Source: Gammaproteobacteria bacterium (lineage in GTDB: Bacteria > Pseudomonadota > Gammaproteobacteria > SZUA-140). From it: a stretch of 34,095 nucleotides of DNA. The notes below the pieces were generated by a model that searched no databases, was not told the DNA's origin, and worked only from the letters and a program-made list of their open reading frames with translations. The position numbers and the translations under genes are program-made. Location: assembly GCA_021648525.1 (NCBI GenBank), contig JAKISP010000044.1, forward strand, positions 1 through 34,095. The letters are read 5' to 3'. Below, one piece after another: positions 26,103 through 33,657 of this stretch; position 1 is the stretch's first letter, and the number at the start of each line of letters is the position of its first letter.

Positions 26103-26155
26103 GAGATCACTAATAAGCAAATTTATATTTTTCGGTACTCGTGAAGGAGACAGGA

Positions 26156-26440
26156 ATGGCAGCTGAGCTTAGAAAATATCCGCGCATCAATACAGCACTT
26201 GAAATCAATTACTCGATAGATGATTCCACTGACATGCCCAGCCAATTTGTGGGTACCGTGACAGATCTTAGTAAAAGCGGCGCAGGCCTGCTGGTTGATC
26301 ACGCACACCGCCCCGACGACCGTGTCAGCCTTGAAGGTGTTGGTGGTGCGAGGAAGCCACTCAGCAGCGTGGTGAAATGGGTTCGCAAAACCCAGGGGAA
26401 ATATCGCATCGGGGTGAAATTCATTCGCACACCAGCCTGA
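26156..26440 (+). CDS. Single-domain PilZ protein
   Basis: A 94-residue stand-alone PilZ domain, the c-di-GMP receptor fold. The RxxxR motif is RKYPR at residues 6-10 and the second motif is DLSKSG at 37-42 (D/NxSxxG), so both c-di-GMP-contacting elements are present. Later strands read KPLSSVVKWVRK and YRIGVKFI. The ATG at 26156 has AAGGAG 6 nt upstream and is better supported than the GTG at 26141. The partner protein is not evident from the neighbours. It could act on motility, exopolysaccharide or pili elsewhere in the genome. Confidence 0.85.
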   Translation: MAAELRKYPRINTALEINYSIDDSTDMPSQFVGTVTDLSKSGAGLLVDHAHRPDDRVSLEGVGGARKPLSSVVKWVRKTQGKYRIGVKFIRTPA

Positions 26441-26533
26441 CGGCCAGTACCTATGGGCAAATAACGCATTCAACAGGCATCATCGCCCATTGCTTTGCCA
26501 ATCGAGCGAACAATGGGAACTAACCTCTCCACC

Positions 26534-26568
26534 AATCCCAAATCCCAAATCCCAAATCCCAAATCCCA
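26534..26568. repeat. Heptanucleotide tandem repeat (AATCCCA)x5
   Basis: Five perfect copies of AATCCCA run without interruption in the 301-nt gap between the PilZ gene and the DUF6844-like gene. It ends about 170 nt before the next start codon. The rest of that gap has no gene. Copy number is likely to vary between isolates by slippage. Confidence 0.85.
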
Positions 26569-26694
26569 GCCATAACAATCATTTGGCTCAAACACACTGA
26601 TTTCGCCAGCAACCCCGCTCTCGATTCTTTGAATAACTTTTACTTAATAACGCCACCGCTAAACAATACGCCGTTGCTTGAATCCTGAGTTTTA

Positions 26695-26710
26695 AGTATA
26701 TTAATATACT
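26695..26710. promoter_or_regulatory. 16-bp perfect palindrome before the DUF6844-like gene
   Basis: AGTATATTAATATACT is fully self-complementary and flanked by related CTGAGT / CTCAG half-sites. It lies 31 nt upstream of the start codon and the AGGAG ribosome-binding site, inside the expected promoter/operator zone. An operator for a dimeric regulator is plausible but unproven. Confidence 0.45.
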
Positions 26711-26741
26711 CAGAGACCTTTGCACGATACAGGAGAATTAA

Positions 26742-28070
26742 ATGCGCATTCACTTCTCAACGGTAACGTCCCTCGCGTTAAGCATGGGACTTCTCCTGTC
26801 GCTTCCTGCTTTCTCATCGATTGAAGATGAGACCCAGTCAGCCGTTAATAATTTCCCCATTGCAGAACAGCTTGCAACCTATGGTTTAGATAAAAAGCGC
26901 AATCAATACCTGGAAAAGCGAGGCTGGTCCCTGGGGTACAACCAAAAACCGAATGGCGATAACTTCTATATAGGCTGGGGGCAGGCCGATATCATCGCTT
27001 CAGCCAAAGATATCGCATTTGCAGATTCACGTGTTATCGCTTTTGAATCCGCACTATTAACCGCAAAAGGTGAATTCACACGCTCAAATAGCCTGAAAAT
27101 TGCGACCGAAAGTATGCAGACATTCTTTGTAGATGAAAGCGATACCGCACTCGATAGCGCAGCATTTCCCAACGCCCTGCAACAGTTCGGAGAAAAAATA
27201 CTCACATGGGGTAATGCCACGCTCGACAGACAACTCACTGAGATGGGCATCGATCCCAGCCAGTTTTCGCTAAAGAAAAAGCGTGAACTGGCACGAGAAA
27301 GTTTTCAGAAAACCACCATTGCTAGCGCGATCTCAAGTGTCAGTGGTCTTCGCCCACTCGTCACCTTTGAAGACAATAATAGCGTTGGCGTCATTGTGGT
27401 ATATTCAAAAAAACTAAAACAGCAGGCCAATGATATTGCACGTGGGAAACTGGTCCCCAGCACGACTGCCATCAGTGGCGCGCAAAAAATATCGGAGCAG
27501 TTATCATCAAAATTAGCTGCCGACAAAGACTATATTTTTCAGCATGGTATTCGTATCATGAAAGATGAATTCGGTAACACCGCCTTAGTTAGTTTTGGCC
27601 AGAGCGGCGTTAAAGCAACGGCAAGCACCAGCAAGCTACAACTAAAATTATCACTCAGGGCAGCCAAAATAATGGCGAGATCCCTGGCTGAAAGCCAGTT
27701 AGCTGAATTTGTTAATGCCACCGTTAGCCTGAGAGACAAAACATCATTAATCGGCAGTAGCGCCGTCACAGAAATATCAGAAGGTGATCTCACCTCAATT
27801 AATGAAACCAGTAACATTGGAAAAGTCATTGACCAGTACATTAAACAAAATGCCAACGTTAAACTCAGCGGCATCAGTGCACTTAAAACCTGGTCTGCCA
27901 ACCACCCTGAATCAGGCCACTTGATCGTCGGCGAGGTGCTCACATGGAGTCCATACCTGAGCGAGCTAACTCAATCGATTAATAGAAAACCCTCAGCCTC
28001 ATTAAAAAAAAGGGCCATTAACAACAACATGCGTGAGAGTATAGATCTTGAATCAGACGCGAGTTTCTAA
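26742..28070 (+). CDS. Exported DUF6844-like protein
   Basis: A 442-residue exported protein. Residues 1-25 are a signal peptide (LALSMGLLLSLPAFS). The conserved-looking part begins GWGQADIIASAKDIAFADSR and continues VIAFESALLTAKGEF, a pattern I associate with proteins of the DUF6844 family in marine gammaproteobacteria. The C-terminal region SGISALKTWSANHPESGHLI leads to GEVLTWSPYLSEL, and the tail is basic and unstructured. ATG at 26742 with AGGAG 7 nt upstream. The following CsgG-like gene starts 6 nt after the stop, so the two form an operon and are probably functional partners in the periplasm or outer membrane. The role is unknown; the family name is from recall. Confidence 0.6.
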   Translation: MRIHFSTVTSLALSMGLLLSLPAFSSIEDETQSAVNNFPIAEQLATYGLDKKRNQYLEKRGWSLGYNQKPNGDNFYIGWGQADIIASAKDIAFADSRVIAFESALLTAKGEFTRSNSLKIATESMQTFFVDESDTALDSAAFPNALQQFGEKILTWGNATLDRQLTEMGIDPSQFSLKKKRELARESFQKTTIASAISSVSGLRPLVTFEDNNSVGVIVVYSKKLKQQANDIARGKLVPSTTAISGAQKISEQLSSKLAADKDYIFQHGIRIMKDEFGNTALVSFGQSGVKATASTSKLQLKLSLRAAKIMARSLAESQLAEFVNATVSLRDKTSLIGSSAVTEISEGDLTSINETSNIGKVIDQYIKQNANVKLSGISALKTWSANHPESGHLIVGEVLTWSPYLSELTQSINRKPSASLKKRAINNNMRESIDLESDASF

Positions 28071-28076
28071 ATAATC

Positions 28077-29315
28077 ATGAAAAAAACATTCATTACCTTT
28101 TTATTTGCACTTTTTATTTCTCCTGTATATGCCGCAACGACTGATCAACAACGAGAAACAAAAGGCTTTGGTGACACCTACCAGCAAGCCCTCTCATCAG
28201 CACTGCTAGAGGCTGTACGTCAGGTTCGCGGGCTTGAGGTAGGCACAGAGAAAACATTAAAAAGCACCATTATTCAAAGCATAGATAATAGCGGCTCCCT
28301 CACCCTGGGAAATGATCAGATCTCAGAAAACATCTACACTAAATCACAGGGGTGGATCAAAACCTATGAAATACTGGAAGTCATTGAGCCAGAAAAAGAA
28401 GGGGGTCAATGGGCAGTTCAGGCTTTAGTCACCGTACCGGTTTACAAAAGTGCGATTAAAAATGACAACAGAAAAACAATTGCCGTATTACCTTTTGAAA
28501 TTTCCTATAAAGAAATCATGGCAAAAAATACCCGCATCGTGGTTGATGATCTCTCAGAAAGAGTCTCAGAAGGAATACTAAGCGAGCTAACACAATCCAG
28601 AAAATTTGCCGTTGTTAATCGCTCGTATGACAAACATTTTGATAAAGAACGTGCACTGTTGAAATCAAACAAAGTATCATCAGCTGAAGCCAGTCGCTTA
28701 GGTCAAAAACTGGGTGCTGATTTTATTATCGTGGGGAAAATTCACTCGCTTAGCCTGGAAAATACTGAACATAACTTTTATGGCCTGCAAAAATCTAGCG
28801 TCGATGCAAACGTTAGCCTGTTTTACGCTGTCATTGAAGCAGCCACTGAAAAGATCATGTGGGCTGATACTGTTGATTACAAATACTCAGGTGAAGATGA
28901 TACTCGCATTATTTCAGAGTTTATCGCAGGCCTGAGTGGCAGCATTGTTACCAATATCATGGACGTCATCTATCCTGTTAAAATTCTCGACCTACCGGGA
29001 GAAGATAACATTTTATTAAATCAGGGAGGGAAACGACTACAAGTTGGATTGTTAATGGATGTCTTCACACCAGGCAGGATTTTAAATGACCCAGGCTCAG
29101 GTATGCCGATCAAAGTTGATGGCCAGAAAATTGCTCAAATAAAGATCACAGGCGTGCTACCAAAATATTCAGTCGCGACAATTGTAGATGGTTCATTTAA
29201 TCAACTAAAAGTAAATGCGATCACCCGTAGATCAAAATCAGTTGAACAGGAGAACACAGCTCCAGTCCGTCCTTTAACACCAGGTTCAAGCGACAAACCC
29301 TGGAACTGGAACTAG
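28077..29315 (+). CDS. CsgG/FlgT-like exported protein
   Basis: The 412-residue protein has a signal peptide (ITFLFALFISPVYAA) without a lipobox Cys. An N-terminal domain follows (GFGDTYQQALSSALLEAVRQ, residues about 32-55) resembling the LPP20/FlgT N-domain. Next comes a CsgG-like alpha/beta domain from about 140 (KTIAVLPFEI, VVNRSYDKHFDKER, LGQKLGADFIIVGKI). The C-terminal beta domain (GGKRLQVGLLMDVFTPGR) is like the last domain of flagellar protein FlgT. The tail is Pro/Ser-rich. The missing lipidation site sets it apart from true CsgG secretion channels, and no curli or flagellar genes are nearby. Likely an envelope structural or assembly factor working with the upstream gene. Confidence 0.65.
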   Translation: MKKTFITFLFALFISPVYAATTDQQRETKGFGDTYQQALSSALLEAVRQVRGLEVGTEKTLKSTIIQSIDNSGSLTLGNDQISENIYTKSQGWIKTYEILEVIEPEKEGGQWAVQALVTVPVYKSAIKNDNRKTIAVLPFEISYKEIMAKNTRIVVDDLSERVSEGILSELTQSRKFAVVNRSYDKHFDKERALLKSNKVSSAEASRLGQKLGADFIIVGKIHSLSLENTEHNFYGLQKSSVDANVSLFYAVIEAATEKIMWADTVDYKYSGEDDTRIISEFIAGLSGSIVTNIMDVIYPVKILDLPGEDNILLNQGGKRLQVGLLMDVFTPGRILNDPGSGMPIKVDGQKIAQIKITGVLPKYSVATIVDGSFNQLKVNAITRRSKSVEQENTAPVRPLTPGSSDKPWNWN

Positions 29316-29527
29316 ACCCAGGCCAATAGCCAGACAAACTCATGTTTGTTATGCGAAATGTTATGCAGATATATATGGACGTGTCGAATATATCAAAACA
29401 AACAACTTTATTCTTAATTGTTTACTCCTTTAGACTCATTTCATATTAGACAAGACTCCTGGTTGCTATTTATGAAGATAGCGATAATAATAATAACGTT
29501 CTATAAATTACTTTAAGGGATATAATA

Positions 29528-29848
29528 ATGTTTATTGCTAATGGCACTATAAACGAGGCGGGCGACACAGTATTAGGTGACAGTGGTTTTACTGTCACGA
29601 AACCGAGTATAGGGTTTTATATACTAACACATAATCTAGGCACTACGGATTTCAGTGTTTCAACTTCTCAGTCAGGTGGAGACCAGTCTAATCGGATACA
29701 TATTCTTCACTCAAAGCAAGGTGAGAATGAGATCTGGTTTTACTCAAGACTGACAACAAACATTGCTCCTTCAGATATAGATACAGAGTTTGATTTCACA
29801 TTTATTTCCTATAAAAAGAATATGTTCTATGGTTTTTTTAGATCATAG
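29528..29848 (+). CDS. Small orphan beta-rich protein
   Basis: The 106-residue protein has no signal peptide, Cys or transmembrane helix. It is rich in beta-type sequence (GDSGFTVTKPSIGFYILTHN, then FSVSTSQSGGDQSNRIHIL). The GFTVTK...GFYILT pattern is reminiscent of C-terminal domains of phage tail or fibre-like proteins, but this is only a resemblance. AAGGGA lies 8 nt before the ATG, good evidence that it is translated. Its DNA is visibly more A/T-rich than the neighbouring core genes, and 212 nt upstream and the 540-nt stretch downstream hold no intact gene, so it is probably acquired. Confidence 0.5.
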   Translation: MFIANGTINEAGDTVLGDSGFTVTKPSIGFYILTHNLGTTDFSVSTSQSGGDQSNRIHILHSKQGENEIWFYSRLTTNIAPSDIDTEFDFTFISYKKNMFYGFFRS

Positions 29849-29999
29849 TGGCTCATGTTTTTGCTGTACATCTGCCGCCTGAAATATAGAAAAAGTTTGC
29901 GAGCTTAAACGAAGGGACCACCGACAGACACCTGGGGTATACAAAGCCTACTAGCGTTAAAAAGGCGTATTTTTCAGGTTCAACAGCCCACATTGCTAA

Positions 30000-30137
30000 T
30001 CATCCGCATCAGCAGGCAAAAGAATTTTTCCGTTTGCTGGTAACCCGCGTGATGAAATGCCCAGTCGATTAGCGCTTAAATTAACCAACTATGTAGAACT
30101 AATTGACTGGGGTGGGCTAATCTTTCGCAAGAGATAA
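30000..30137 (+). pseudogene. REP-associated (Y1/TnpA-like) transposase, C-terminal remnant
   Basis: Forty-five open codons between stops contain PFAGNPRDEMP followed by NYVELIDWGGLIFRKR. This matches the region after the catalytic HUH/Tyr domain in REP-associated tyrosine transposases, where (L)MPFAGNPRxxMPxGLPFxLxDYLELVDWTGR is common. The catalytic N-terminal half is absent. It lies inside the 540-nt stretch 29849-30388, which has no intact gene; upstream of the remnant nothing is recognisable. Confidence 0.65.
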
Positions 30138-30180
30138 GCACAACAATATCGATAGTCAGCGCCCGCCAATATCATATTCA

Positions 30181-30306
30181 TCACGAATTAAATGCTCCCA
30201 ATAACGCCTTTGCCAAATACAACAAAGCTATTTTAATTAACGATTTGAGCTCGTTTTCAAGCTGCACATCCGTTAAGTTAAGCTGCTCAATTAAGTCACT
30301 CGTCTG
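30181..30306 (-). pseudogene. N-terminal remnant of a paralogue of the 31351-33153 gene
   Basis: Minus-strand translation between stops gives DLIEQLNLTDVQLENELKSL, aligning with residues 26-45 of the large protein (DFIKQLNLTDRQLNNILKSL) at 15 of 20 identical positions. After that it diverges into a hydrophobic stretch and a stop. The two copies are also similar in DNA. It lies 82 nt downstream of the periplasmic partner gene on the same strand, so a second copy of the module once followed. Confidence 0.65.
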
Positions 30307-30388
30307 TTATGGGTTTCGTTGGAATCGCTGTGGGTCTCGCACATTTTGAGGGCAACGGTTTTTTTGTTGTAGAAACAGAGTGAAATAC

Positions 30389-31351
30389 CTAACGAATCAT
30401 GATCCACTCGCCTGCTTTGTTTTTGTAGAAACCGAATTTCATGGTGTGGATAATGTTCATTGTTTTGTGCTTGAAAATAAAGGGGTGGTATTCGGCCGCA
30501 TCAATAATTCTCGCCATTCGACCATTGGCATAGATATCAAATTTAGTTTCTGCGGTGGTAAAGGCATCCAGCTCTGATTCTTCATCATCGAGCATTTCAC
30601 CGGTCTCCATCAAAGCATGGCCCGCCGCTCGCCCGCCTGTTAAATAATATGCCATGGCAAATTCATCTGCAGCATGATCATGAAGCGCCACCAGCTTTTC
30701 TCGGTCTTTGTTTTGATAGGCATCATAAATTTCACGATAAGCTGCCAACAAGCCATCATAGTCCTCTGGTGTATCCTGAATGATCTGGCCATCTTGCCAT
30801 GCCCAACGAGGCACATTATCCTGTACCGGCAGGCTCTTTCGAGTGGCGGTAACTTGCTGCTCAAAGGTAATCACGGGAAAAGCGAGTGGTTTACTCTGGG
30901 TATCCAACACCACCTCACTGACCCCATCAATGGCAAGGCTTTCGCTCGCCATTTTACCCAGCGGCAAGCCGGGATGCAGGTGAATCTGGCTCAGTAATAC
31001 CTTGTTATTGTCATCACCCTGCTCATGCACATAGAGCGCCGCTTTAACCTCGGCTTCTTCATGGTACGCTTTGGTTTGCCCCTCATCAGACCAATTCTTA
31101 TTCAAAAATGGGAAGGTGATTACCTTAAGCTCATTTATACCGGCGATCACAGAGGCATTGACCTCGTACGTCATAGTGGAATGGCCACTGTATTTTTCAA
31201 ATTCAATCGAGATATCATTAAGTCTAATATCGACCCCCACCCCGGTGATAGTGAGTGCCAGGGTAAACTCCGGCTTTTGATACTCTGTCGCCTGTGCATT
31301 TAACATAACGATCCATCCTAAAATAATTAATAAACTCTGTTTAAACATCAT
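30389..31351 (-). CDS. Periplasmic partner protein of the large accessory gene
   Basis: The 320-residue protein has a signal peptide (FKQSLLIILGWIVMLNAQA) and no lipobox. The N-terminal half is beta-rich (LALTITGVGVDIRLNDISIE), the central link is VPRWAWQDGQ, and the C-terminal half is helical and NTF2/tetratricopeptide-like in feel (YREIYDAYQNKDREKLVALH, then KAGEWIMIR). I do not recognise a named family with certainty. Its ATG at 31351 shares a base with the stop of the upstream large gene (TGATG), so translation is coupled and stoichiometry matters. This is typical of effector/immunity or substrate/chaperone pairs; that reading is inference. Confidence 0.65.
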   Translation of the reverse strand: MMFKQSLLIILGWIVMLNAQATEYQKPEFTLALTITGVGVDIRLNDISIEFEKYSGHSTMTYEVNASVIAGINELKVITFPFLNKNWSDEGQTKAYHEEAEVKAALYVHEQGDDNNKVLLSQIHLHPGLPLGKMASESLAIDGVSEVVLDTQSKPLAFPVITFEQQVTATRKSLPVQDNVPRWAWQDGQIIQDTPEDYDGLLAAYREIYDAYQNKDREKLVALHDHAADEFAMAYYLTGGRAAGHALMETGEMLDDEESELDAFTTAETKFDIYANGRMARIIDAAEYHPFIFKHKTMNIIHTMKFGFYKNKAGEWIMIR

Positions 31352-33153
31352 CAATACTCAATAAAGTAGTGCTTTTGGGTCTCAAGCTTGCTTTCGTCAA
31401 TCCAGATATGTTCTTTGACTTCTTTAATGGTCTGTTGGCTTCCTGTGCCGGCTCCACGAGAAGAAACGTCGTCACCTCCTCCACTGTCTCGTTTCACCTT
31501 CACATACTTGGTAATATAAACCTTCACCCCATTAAACTTAACATTGGGTTGCCAGTAGTAGCCTTTGCCATCACTGTCAATCTGCAAGTCAAGGGTAATG
31601 CCCGACTTAATCCCAATACCCGCCACTAACTCAACTTTAATCACCAGCAGGTGCCCGCGGATATCCACTTTCCCTTCCGCACTGAATTCAATTTTGGTTT
31701 CAATCGCTTTACCGCTCACTTTTTCAATGCGGTTGTTATTTTCTGAAAAATCACCTTGAAAATGGGCGTCGCAGTTGAGTGTACCCTTACCGCTCATGAT
31801 CACACTCACCGTTCCTTTGAGGCTGGCGATGCTCTCTTCATTGCCAACGCCTTTTTCAAGGCTCGCCAGGACTTCTTTAAGCAGTTTTTGCCCCACCAGC
31901 CCACCGGCGAGCGGCCCGATCAGTATCGGGAAGATATCCACTGAGCAGTCGATGCCAAAGAAGGGGGCGGCGCTAATGCCAAAGTCAAAGTCGACGACAC
32001 GTTGGTGGTTTTTGCCTTCGGCCAGGGCTGTTTTGAGGTTAAGTTTAAGGTTGGGCCAGGTGATTTTAACGCTGGGTTTATCCCCTTCATCAAAGGTGCT
32101 GATGACCTGTTCAACTAAGTCAGTCACCCGGTTGATTTGTTGGCGGGTGCTCTCGACCGCTTGTTTGAATTGGCTATTAAGTTCCGTGGTTTCACCGTCT
32201 TGAATCAGTTTTACTGTGCCATCAATGCTAAAGCGTTTGCGCTTGAGTGCGGTTTGGTAGGCGCTTTTGTCATTCTCGCTGCTTTCAATCACGACTTCGT
32301 CTGTGCCGTAGCCCACATCGACTGACCAGTCCCAGGCCACCTGGGGATAGACATTAAGCAGAATCCCTTTTGCAGCGTCGTTGAGTTTGCTGCCATCACA
32401 GGTGGTACCGGGGTAAATCGGGTAGGTTTCCGGTTTGATGTTGGGCAGCCAGGCGTATTTGACCGGGTTGCGCTGGATGTTAAGGGGCTCGGCATAGGCT
32501 TTGAAGGTGGTGGTTTTACCGGTCTGAGTGTGCCAGACGGTGACGGCTTCGCCACCGATTCGGACATGGCCGAGTTTGTGGCTAGGGCAGATCTCGGTAA
32601 TGTCGGAGGTGATGGTGATCCGGTCGGGTTTCTTGTTAGCCTTGGTACTGGCGATGATATCCAGTGAGGGCATTGCTTTGGTGTCCGGGCCAAGGGTGAC
32701 ACGGTGTCCATGTTCGCAACTGACAGTGAGGCTATTGCGCTGGCAGCGCGGCTTTTCCGCTGCTTCACTTTTTTGCGCGATAATCGCCGCAGCCGCCGCG
32801 GCCGCGGCGATCCCGCGGCTTGTTTCATGTGGCCCAAGGGGAATCGGCCGATTGATCATCTCCGACAGTGTCAGACCCTCGGTAACCGGTTCAATATTCG
32901 GCGGTGGCGGTTTGATCAGCTTTGCCGGTGGACGCGCGACCACTACCACCTGGTCGCGGGCAACGGCTTGCGCCAGCGCGGCAGTGGCTGCGCTCGCGGC
33001 GAGTCCCGTCCCTAATCCCAGTGATTTGAGGATGTTGTTCAGTTGTCTGTCAGTCAGGTTAAGCTGTTTGATAAAGTCATTCACTTGCTGCGGCGCTTGC
33101 TGAAATTGCTTGGGGTCTTCGACCTCACCGGTCAGTAGCGCCGCAACCGGCAT
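31351..33153 (-). CDS. Large multidomain accessory protein, main part (effector-like)
   Basis: The 600-residue frame has no signal peptide. Visible parts in order: helical LTDRQLNNILKSLG (33-46), Ala-rich low complexity with poly-Ala near 115-124 and a Pro-rich stretch (KPPPPN), a Cys-containing SLTVSCEHGHRV (141-152), and a beta domain with YPGTTCDGSKL and WDWSVDVGYGTDE. The C-terminal beta-rich region carries glycine-rich hydrophobic DIFPILIGPLAGGLVGQKLL. I know of no firmly assigned function. The layout resembles type VI secretion cargo/spike-associated proteins, but no VgrG, PAAR or Hcp gene is present. The ATG at 33153 lacks a ribosome-binding site, and the preceding frame fits it after a one-base shift, so it is probably the 3' part of a single gene beginning in the 33125-33502 frame. 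Confidence 0.55.
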   Translation of the reverse strand: MPVAALLTGEVEDPKQFQQAPQQVNDFIKQLNLTDRQLNNILKSLGLGTGLAASAATAALAQAVARDQVVVVARPPAKLIKPPPPNIEPVTEGLTLSEMINRPIPLGPHETSRGIAAAAAAAAIIAQKSEAAEKPRCQRNSLTVSCEHGHRVTLGPDTKAMPSLDIIASTKANKKPDRITITSDITEICPSHKLGHVRIGGEAVTVWHTQTGKTTTFKAYAEPLNIQRNPVKYAWLPNIKPETYPIYPGTTCDGSKLNDAAKGILLNVYPQVAWDWSVDVGYGTDEVVIESSENDKSAYQTALKRKRFSIDGTVKLIQDGETTELNSQFKQAVESTRQQINRVTDLVEQVISTFDEGDKPSVKITWPNLKLNLKTALAEGKNHQRVVDFDFGISAAPFFGIDCSVDIFPILIGPLAGGLVGQKLLKEVLASLEKGVGNEESIASLKGTVSVIMSGKGTLNCDAHFQGDFSENNNRIEKVSGKAIETKIEFSAEGKVDIRGHLLVIKVELVAGIGIKSGITLDLQIDSDGKGYYWQPNVKFNGVKVYITKYVKVKRDSGGGDDVSSRGAGTGSQQTIKEVKEHIWIDESKLETQKHYFIEY

Positions 33154-33502
33154 AAAGCGGTAGGGCTTGCGGGGTCATGAGCGTGGGGTATTCGCCTGTT
33201 CCGCGCGCGCCATACGGAGGGTCGAGTGCGTAGACTTCGATCCGGTCAATCATCATGAGCCTGGCAATCGCCTGATGATGTGCGTCTTCACTGGATTCGC
33301 TTTCCAAAAGGGAGCCGGTCATCTTCAAGATCGCCAGCCAACGGCTCTTATTCACCTGTAGCCTGGCGACAAAGGACGCTGTCAGGCCCTGATTTGAAAA
33401 AGACTCGGCCTTAATCGAGACCCCCAGCGGCGGCGAGTTGAATAGCTGTAAGCGGTAGCGGAGGCCCATTGAGTCTTCAACGATGATTTTTTCTCGGTAC
33501 AT
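33125..33502 (-). CDS. N-terminal part of the same large protein, in a shifted frame
   Basis: 125 residues from the ATG at 33502 (an ATG at 33565 would add 21 unconvincing residues; neither has a good ribosome-binding site). Sequence features: MGLRYRLQLFNSPPLGVSIK, FVARLQVNKSRWLAILKMTG, an acidic helix and VYALDPPYG. After GTGEYPTLMTP the frame ends in an unlikely tail (ALPLYAGCGATDR). The next gene's frame at that point reads RKPYRFMPVAALLTG, a more natural continuation. The switch lies at a C4 tract (GGGG at 33171-33174 on the plus strand). The two frames overlap by 29 nt. Confidence 0.55.
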   Translation of the reverse strand: MYREKIIVEDSMGLRYRLQLFNSPPLGVSIKAESFSNQGLTASFVARLQVNKSRWLAILKMTGSLLESESSEDAHHQAIARLMMIDRIEVYALDPPYGARGTGEYPTLMTPQALPLYAGCGATDR

Positions 33503-33657
33503 AGATATTGGATCGCTTAATTTGGCTCGTTTGAGATCACGTCGTGACGGGCAATTATAGACCATATCGGTGAACTTTTAAGCACTAACCGCCAAACATT
33601 TTTATGAATGGGAATAATACCGGTATAACCGCTTAAGAGGCGAGCAGGCATTTCTAT

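Noticed and set aside
26080-26110. Repeated TATAAT as evidence of a mobile-element end
   Set aside because: Two overlapping -10 like boxes in an A/T-rich promoter region are the simpler reading.
32289-32837. A 182-codon minus-strand frame inside the large accessory gene, and long opposite-strand frames near 32528-33103
   Set aside because: Arg/Pro/Ser-rich translations typical of shadow frames in locally GC-rich DNA, with no motif and no start signal.
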